A stretch of DNA of 64,000 nucleotides from Maridesulfovibrio sp. (GTDB taxonomy: Bacteria; Desulfobacterota; Desulfovibrionia; Desulfovibrionales; Desulfovibrionaceae): assembly GCF_963678865.1 (NCBI RefSeq), contig NZ_OY787459.1, positions 1,144,501-1,208,500 on the forward strand. Reading direction: 5' to 3'. Of this stretch, positions 59,210 through 64,000 are shown piece by piece. Within the stretch, counting starts at the first letter, position 1; the number at the start of each line of letters is the position of its first letter. The notes beneath the pieces are model-generated. The model did no database searches and was not told the DNA's origin. It saw nothing but the letters and a program-made list of their open reading frames with translations. The translations under genes and the position numbers were made by a program.

Positions 59210-60019
59210 ATGAACACAAGACAGGCACAGAGCATTTTAAAAGTCGGACCAAACGCCAGCGAGGAGGACATCAAACGTTCTTTTCGCAAGCTGGCTTTCA
59301 GCATGCATCCTGATTTGAATCCCAGCCCTGATGCCGCCCAAAAATTCCGCGAGCTTAATGAGGCCTACGTCTTCCTCAAGAACGTGGCAGGCAACACCGG
59401 AGCCGCAAAATCTTCTGCGGAAAAGCGTTCATACACCCGGACAAAATCAGATTTCAAGTCACACTCGGACCGCAAGACCGCTCGCGAAGGTGCCAGCGCC
59501 TACCGGGCCCAGCAGTCCAGAGCCAAAACCGAAACGCGCAGCAACAATACTTCAAATGCCCAGCAGAGCCGTTACTTTTTCCAGAAGGAAGAGGACGTGC
59601 TCAAAGATATTTTGAATGACCCCTTTGCCCGGCAGGTTTTTGAAGATATCTACAGCCAGATCAGCAAAGACAAACCTTTTCAGAAACCTTCAGCCCCGAT
59701 CAAAGAACGCAAACTGAATCTCAACTGGGGAGACAAAACCGCATCTGTAGATGTTTCCTCCGGTTTTGGGTCAGGGGTTAAAGCATGGTTTCAAGGGCAA
59801 CTTGATTTTGAACAGACAGTTTCTTTTCCGGCCTCAGCCCTGCATCCGGGCCGGACAGTACGCATCACCCTTCAGCAGGGGATTCGCAAAAAGAGCAAAA
59901 CCCTTGAAATCACCCTGCCCCGCGATTTCGTCATCGGGCGCCCTATCCGCCTCAAAGGTCAGGGTCGCAAACTCGGTCCCTTCAAAGGGGACCTGTACCT
60001 GCGCATACTGGCAAAATAA
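59210..60019 (+). CDS. J-domain cochaperone, CbpA/DnaJ-like
   Basis: 269 residues. J domain at the N-terminus (QAQSILKVGPNASEEDIKRSFRK, MHPDLNPSPDA with the HPD triad, FRELNEAYVFL), a disordered charged linker, and a C-terminal substrate domain (HPGRTVRITLQQGIRKKSK, RPIRLKGQGRKLGPFKGDLYL). It lacks the zinc region, like CbpA. Stimulates DnaK. Third gene of a short operon. Confidence 0.88.
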   Translation: MNTRQAQSILKVGPNASEEDIKRSFRKLAFSMHPDLNPSPDAAQKFRELNEAYVFLKNVAGNTGAAKSSAEKRSYTRTKSDFKSHSDRKTAREGASAYRAQQSRAKTETRSNNTSNAQQSRYFFQKEEDVLKDILNDPFARQVFEDIYSQISKDKPFQKPSAPIKERKLNLNWGDKTASVDVSSGFGSGVKAWFQGQLDFEQTVSFPASALHPGRTVRITLQQGIRKKSKTLEITLPRDFVIGRPIRLKGQGRKLGPFKGDLYLRILAK

Positions 60020-60254
60020 TTTTTCGCCCGACATATTTTCTTTTGATGAAAAATAATTCCACGGGCTACATTTTTTCTTGTTTTCCTTCGATTTTTTGAC
60101 TAGCTCCTATATATAGAACAGAACCGTTATATACTGCCTCCTCAAGGCAGCCGTTCTTTCGGATTCATTTCTGCATCCGGAATATATACCCTCATTAAAG
60201 TTACAGACTTCTGCGGTTCAATAAGTATTTAACAAACACAAGGGGGCCCCTCTC

Positions 60255-60893
60255 ATGCTGGCGATTCTTGACTACAAGGCCGGAAACCAGACCAGTGTGC
60301 AGCGCGCACTGAATAAACTCGGCATTCCGAATCAGATCACTGCCGACAAGGAAATTCTGTCCAACGCAACAGGCATCATCTTTCCCGGTGTCGGAGCTGC
60401 CGGGCAGGCCATGGATGAACTCACATCCGGTGGACTGGATGAACTTCTGAAAGATCTCGTGCAGCAGAAAAAACCGCTGCTCGGAATCTGTGTCGGCTGT
60501 CAGATTCTTCTGGATTACAGCGAAGAAAACGACACTCAGGCTCTTTCCGTAATCCCCGGAGAATGCCGTCTCTTCAACCCTTCATGGGAAGACTACGAAG
60601 GCATACCCATCCGTGTTCCCCACATGGGCTGGAACCAGATTGAACTCAAGCAGGACTGCATCCTTTTCAAGGACGTTGACCCTGAAGCACATTTTTATTT
60701 CGTACACAGTTACTATCCGGCTCCCGAAGAAAAATACATCATCGGTGAAACCATCTATGGGCGCCCCTTCTGCTCCCTGCATGGACGCGAAGGACTGTGG
60801 GCCGTTCAGTTCCACCCCGAAAAGAGCGGACGCCCCGGCCTGAAGCTGCTTTCCAATTTCTATGAATACTGCAAGGAGGTTTCCGATGCTTAG
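60255..60893 (+). CDS. hisH: Imidazole glycerol phosphate synthase glutaminase subunit HisH
   Basis: 212 residues, class I amidotransferase that supplies ammonia to HisF in histidine synthesis. [12 protein letters not shown] oxyanion region, nucleophile Cys in [13 protein letters not shown] and the His-Glu pair in [11 protein letters not shown] complete the triad. AGGGGGCCC precedes the ATG. Overlaps hisF by 8 bases. Confidence 0.95.
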   Translation: MLAILDYKAGNQTSVQRALNKLGIPNQITADKEILSNATGIIFPGVGAAGQAMDELTSGGLDELLKDLVQQKKPLLGICVGCQILLDYSEENDTQALSVIPGECRLFNPSWEDYEGIPIRVPHMGWNQIELKQDCILFKDVDPEAHFYFVHSYYPAPEEKYIIGETIYGRPFCSLHGREGLWAVQFHPEKSGRPGLKLLSNFYEYCKEVSDA

Positions 60894-61665
60894 TAAAAGA
60901 GTCATCCCTTGCCTTGATGTAAGGAACGGAGTCCTCACCAAGGGCATCAAATTCAAAGGCAATGTCGATATCGGCGATCCCGTGGAAACCGCTCGCCTCT
61001 ACTACGAACAGGGTGCAGACGAAATCGTCTTCTACGACATAACAGCATCATCCGAAGGTCGCGGAATCTTCCTCGACGTAGTAGAACGTGTTGCTTCGGA
61101 AATATTCATTCCCTTCTCGGTGGGCGGCGGCATCAACTCCGTAAAGGATATGCGTGACGTACTCCTTGCCGGAGCTGAAAAGGTTTCCGTGAACTCCGGT
61201 GCGGTTAAGAATCCGGACATCATCAGCGAAGGAGCCGCTGCATTCGGTTCCCAGTGTGTGGTCCTCGGCATGGATGTTAAACGCGTTGAAAAATCCGAAA
61301 AAATTCCTTCCGGTTTCGAGATCGTCATCAACGGCGGCCGCAAATACATGGGCATTGATGCTCTGGAATGGGCCAAAACCGGGGAATCACTCGGAGCAGG
61401 CGAAATCTGCCTCAACTCCATTGACGCTGACGGCGTAAAAACCGGGTATGACCTCGAACTTACCCGCCTTGTGGCCGAAAGCGTACAGATTCCCGTTATC
61501 GCATCCGGCGGTGCAGGCAATCCGCAGCACATGGTCGATGCCGTAACCAAAGGCCGTGCCACTGCAGCGCTCATCGCCTCCATCGTTCACTACGGAGATT
61601 ACACCATCCCGCAGCTGAAAGATTACATGGCTTCCAAGGGTGTGCGTGTCCGCAACAGCTGGTAA
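60886..61665 (+). CDS. hisF: Imidazole glycerol phosphate synthase cyclase subunit HisF
   Basis: 259 residues, TIM barrel. [18 protein letters not shown] (catalytic Asp), [35 protein letters not shown]-type [27 protein letters not shown] (second Asp) and [14 protein letters not shown] are all present. GGAGG lies 6 bases before ATG 60886. Forms the HisH-HisF heterodimer producing IGP and AICAR. Confidence 0.95.
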   Translation: MLSKRVIPCLDVRNGVLTKGIKFKGNVDIGDPVETARLYYEQGADEIVFYDITASSEGRGIFLDVVERVASEIFIPFSVGGGINSVKDMRDVLLAGAEKVSVNSGAVKNPDIISEGAAAFGSQCVVLGMDVKRVEKSEKIPSGFEIVINGGRKYMGIDALEWAKTGESLGAGEICLNSIDADGVKTGYDLELTRLVAESVQIPVIASGGAGNPQHMVDAVTKGRATAALIASIVHYGDYTIPQLKDYMASKGVRVRNSW

Positions 61666-61670
61666 AGGCA

Positions 61671-61745
61671 TGCCTCCGGCGGCTCTCCGAGGGCCAAAGA
61701 AACTTTTTGAAAAAAGTTTCTCTGAACTCTTCAAAAACTTTTAAT
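61671..61745 (+). terminator. Hairpin repeat and terminator after hisF
   Basis: GCCTCCGGCGGC-type segment precedes AGAAACTTTTT/AAAAAGTTTCT (61698-61721), a perfect 11-bp stem. The GCCTCCGGCGGC..AAAGAAAC layout looks like a repeated intergenic element of Desulfovibrio-type genomes, from memory and not verifiable here. Confidence 0.6.
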
Positions 61746-61793
61746 TGATTGGGCAGTTGCCAGCTTGGCTGATCGTGCTATTAAAAACTTTAA

Positions 61794-61829
61794 AGGCGAG
61801 GTTGATTTCTCAACTTCGCCTTTTCTTAT
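61794..61829. terminator. Bidirectional terminator
   Basis: AAGGCGAGGTTGA pairs with TCAACTTCGCCTT around TTTC (G-T allowed), with TTTTCTT to the right and A-rich sequence to the left. It separates hisF from the convergent glycosyltransferase and overlaps the latter stop. Confidence 0.75.
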
Positions 61830-62944
61830 TTGTTCAGCAACTCTTCTACCAGTTGTAGATACGGCTCAATTCCGCACGGCACATCATCCGGCCATTGGAA
61901 TGGTTCGCAACTGTCTTTCATAGCGGTCGCGCTGATCATCCCGGCCAGCTTCATGTAATCAGAGGGATCATCAATAATCTGCTCGTCAGGCAGGAAGTAA
62001 CTGCTTCCATTGTCGCGGGAACTGATTACCGGACACCCGCAGGCCAGAGCCTCAAGCACCGAGTTGGAGCAGGCATCATAAAACGAAGGAAGCACGAAAA
62101 CATCTGAACGCCCATAAAGTGTAGGCATGTCCTCCACCTTACCGAGAAACCGCACCCGGTCTGCTATCCCAAATTCTTCCGCTAGTTTTATGTACTTGGA
62201 GGGATTACGCCCTCCTGCAACCTGCAGATGATAATTTGCGGGAAGTTCGGCAAGAGACTTAATGAGGAATGAGACACCCTTGAGTGCGAAATTAGTAGTT
62301 GCAGTAGAAATAAGAATATCATTATCAGACAGGGAAAATTCTGTACGTGCTAAATTTCTTTCTTCCTGATTAAGCGGGCTGAACAAGGACAGATCCGGCT
62401 TGTTATAAAACACATCAATTTTGCGTCCGCTAAGTGAGGGATGGGAATCAATCATCCAATCGCGCACCCGGTGGGACACGCAAACCATGCGGCAATCTGA
62501 TGCCGCCTGTTTACGCTCAATGTATTTAATAAGCAGGTTGACCGGAGCTGTACGACGGCGAAACATTTTAAAAGACCGGGCAAAGCCGGCAGGCCATGCC
62601 CGCTGTGAAAGCGCCCAGAATGATTCCAGCGGCCCGCCACCGATGCGCAGAACATCCTGATTAAGTGACTTGCCGAGACTTATGGTCAGATCATAATTCC
62701 CATTTCTGCGGGTTCTTTCAGCAGCCAGAACAAACCAAAACAGTTTACCGGCCCGGCACAAACCATACCGCCCTACATCTATTATACTCACACCCTGCGG
62801 AGGAGCATCCTCGGCACGGGCGCAAATAAAATCAACGGCATATCCGGCATCAACAAGAGCCGCACTTAAGTTGTACCCAAAACGTTCCACCCCTCCGTAA
62901 CGGCTGAAACGGGGCAGGATCAAAGCTATTCTTTTCATGTTCAT
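61826..62944 (-). CDS. GT4-type glycosyltransferase
   Basis: 372 residues. N-terminal Rossmann domain (ILPRFSRYGGVERFGYNLSAAL) and C-terminal GT-B donor domain (FLGKVEDMPTLYGRSDVFVLPSFYDACSNSVLEALACGCPVISS, at about 265-310) with the EX7E-like Glu in SVLEALACG. Probably adds a sugar in LPS or surface polysaccharide assembly. No TM segment. Single gene here. Confidence 0.88.
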   Translation of the reverse strand: MNMKRIALILPRFSRYGGVERFGYNLSAALVDAGYAVDFICARAEDAPPQGVSIIDVGRYGLCRAGKLFWFVLAAERTRRNGNYDLTISLGKSLNQDVLRIGGGPLESFWALSQRAWPAGFARSFKMFRRRTAPVNLLIKYIERKQAASDCRMVCVSHRVRDWMIDSHPSLSGRKIDVFYNKPDLSLFSPLNQEERNLARTEFSLSDNDILISTATTNFALKGVSFLIKSLAELPANYHLQVAGGRNPSKYIKLAEEFGIADRVRFLGKVEDMPTLYGRSDVFVLPSFYDACSNSVLEALACGCPVISSRDNGSSYFLPDEQIIDDPSDYMKLAGMISATAMKDSCEPFQWPDDVPCGIEPYLQLVEELLNK

Positions 62945-62980
62945 CTATATTTAAAATATCTGGTTACTCACAAAAGCGTC

Positions 62981-63102
62981 AGACTGTTGAGAAAGTGCCA
63001 GATGCTAGGCGCAAGAAAAATACTGGAAAAATGCGTATTAAGCATATGTGAATTTCAGTATTTTTCGCAGCACGGACGCAGATGGTGCTTTATCAGCAGT
63101 CT
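62981..63102. repeat. 122-bp palindromic intergenic element
   Basis: Outer arms of about 25 bases are imperfectly complementary (AGACTGTTGAGAAAG against the reverse of CTTTATCAGCAGTCT). Inside, GAAAAATACTG (63014-63024) pairs perfectly with CAGTATTTTTC (63056-63066), and ATGC with GCAT at the tip. The whole folds as one long hairpin, like a small non-autonomous repeat. The remaining 62945-63264 holds no clear gene. Confidence 0.75.
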
Positions 63103-63264
63103 GATCCCTTGCGGGCTTTTATTTATATTGATACTCGCAGACCATGATCCGGCGGCATTAATGCTGCCTGAAAAAATTTACGAGCTTAAGATTATCGCAA
63201 CGGACGGGGATGTTATTCGGAAACAACCGTCTTGCCAAGGAAAACGCCCACACAGGAGAAATAA

Positions 63265-63864
63265 GTGCCGTTTTATACCCAACCGCTGGATATGCAGGTG
63301 TTCATTCTGGTTAACCAGATATTCCGCAAACACTGGCTGGACATTGCCATGCCCATGCTTTCCTCTGCTGCTCTGCTCTGGACGATTATCACACTAGTCA
63401 CGGTTTTCGGGGTTTGGAAAAAAGGAGCCAGATTTCTGGTCATAATTCTGCTTATATCCGCCACAATGGGGCTTGCCGATTTTTCCACTAACCTGATCAA
63501 AAAATCCATCGGCAGAGTCCGCCCGCTGAACTCAATCGCCCAGACATATTTCAAAGACGACGGCAAATGGCAACGCAGGCCGCTTGATTACCAACAGACA
63601 AAAGAACGCGGCAATTCATACCCTTCAGCCCACGCGGCAAACTCCATGGCATTAGCGGTCATGCTTATGTTCTTCTTCCGCCGACTGCGCCCGTGGATGC
63701 TCCTTCTACCTATAGGTGTAGGATACTCACGGCTTTATCTCGGTAAACATTTTCCCACCGATGTCATGGCAGGATGGGCATTAGGGGGCTGTATAGCAAT
63801 TTCAGTATGGCTGCTCTGGAGCTACTGGCTGAAATTTAAGTTGCCGGAAAAGTACAGGCCGTAA
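63265..63864 (+). CDS. PAP2-family membrane phosphatase
   Basis: 199 residues, five or so TM helices. Phosphatase motifs KKSIGRVRP, YPSAHAAN and SRLYLGKHFPTD are complete. Members dephosphorylate undecaprenyl pyrophosphate, phosphatidylglycerol phosphate or lipid A. GTG start at 63265 is supported by AGGAG 6 bases upstream; ATG at 63292 is an alternative. Confidence 0.88.
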   Translation: MPFYTQPLDMQVFILVNQIFRKHWLDIAMPMLSSAALLWTIITLVTVFGVWKKGARFLVIILLISATMGLADFSTNLIKKSIGRVRPLNSIAQTYFKDDGKWQRRPLDYQQTKERGNSYPSAHAANSMALAVMLMFFFRRLRPWMLLLPIGVGYSRLYLGKHFPTDVMAGWALGGCIAISVWLLWSYWLKFKLPEKYRP

Positions 63865-63957
63865 CACAATGACGCTGATTAAAAGATTTAAGGCCCCCGG
63901 CTGGGCTGCCGAAGACGAAATAAATTCATGAAAGAAGCGAAGCGCATCTTAACAAAA

Positions 63958-63999
63958 TAAAAAATCGACTTGATCCTGATGGTTCAAGTCGATTTTTTA
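63958..63999. terminator. Bidirectional terminator at right edge
   Basis: AAAAAATCGACTTGA pairs with TTCAAGTCGATTTTTT around a short loop, giving T-runs on both strands. Follows a possible 20-codon frame at 63869 and a 10-codon one, not called. Confidence 0.85.
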
Positions 64000-64000
64000 T

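Noticed and set aside
62987..63397. 136-codon frame over the palindromic element and the PAP2 start
   Set aside because: It crosses the hairpin repeat and is out of frame with the PAP2 phosphatase that has full motifs.

Overview
The window looks like part of a chromosome from a marine Desulfovibrio-type sulfate reducer (a Maridesulfovibrio-like genus is my best guess from gene content and style; no 16S or core marker is present to prove it). Moderate GC, DsbD, an iron-containing alcohol dehydrogenase, hisH-hisF, a YkgJ-type cysteine cluster protein and hairpin repeats between genes fit that picture. The dominant feature is one complete-looking temperate prophage of about 41.5 kb.

Left flank (1-10836): a truncated phage Rha-type regulator at the edge hints at a second prophage to the left. 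It is followed by an RNA-like structured segment and four 10-bp direct repeats, then a GH13 (alpha-amylase family) enzyme. A five-gene minus-strand type I restriction-modification operon comes next (hsdM, hsdS, a two-TM protein, a DUF5655-type nuclease, hsdR).

Prophage (10837-52420): it is bounded by a 61-bp direct repeat that is the 3' part of a tRNA-Lys(CTT) gene. The intact tRNA lies at the right end beside the tyrosine integrase. Almost all replication, packaging, lysis and virion genes read leftward from a control region at 45.9-46.3 kb. Reading leftward they are: ERF annealing protein, two DEDD exonucleases, SSB, an SMC-like ATPase, RuvC-like resolvase, DnaB helicase and its loader, PAPS-reductase-like protein, MazG, DUF5675, a Mor-like activator, holin and lysis candidates, TerS, seven tRNAs, TerL, portal, scaffold, SU10-type capsid, connector, an ADP-ribosyltransferase-like protein, a tail nozzle candidate, three ejection-protein candidates and a tail fibre. 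There is no tape measure, sheath or tail tube, so the virion should be a short-tailed, P22-like podovirus.

Regulation looks P22/P1-like. The CI-type repressor (46.3 kb) keeps the S24 fold but has lost both catalytic residues (Ser to Ala, Lys to Arg), so RecA-driven self-cleavage is unlikely. A P22-type antirepressor (18.4 kb) sits on the plus strand inside the late region, directly behind a C4-like antisense RNA. That RNA is complementary to the antirepressor ribosome-binding site. I infer induction by antirepressor release. Lipoprotein genes flank this locus and may be superinfection-exclusion genes; one carries an in-frame TGA.

The rightmost plus-strand prophage block (46.9-52.3 kb) holds accessory genes: a DUF7666-like protein with 21 nine-residue repeats, a Com-like zinc finger, an ImmA-like protein lacking its catalytic Glu, and the integrase. 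Several small genes of 36-58 codons were recovered by reading overlapping stop/start junctions. A set of palindromes whose triloop is the Shine-Dalgarno core precedes the capsid, an ejection protein, the tail fibre and TerL; with the Com-like protein this is the least explained regulatory signal here.

Right flank (52421-64000): ordinary chromosome with tRNA-Lys, dsbD, alcohol dehydrogenase, an AMIN-domain membrane protein, an M24 peptidase, a CoA-binding protein, a YkgJ-like protein, a DnaJ/CbpA-like cochaperone, hisH, hisF, a GT4 glycosyltransferase and a PAP2 phosphatase.
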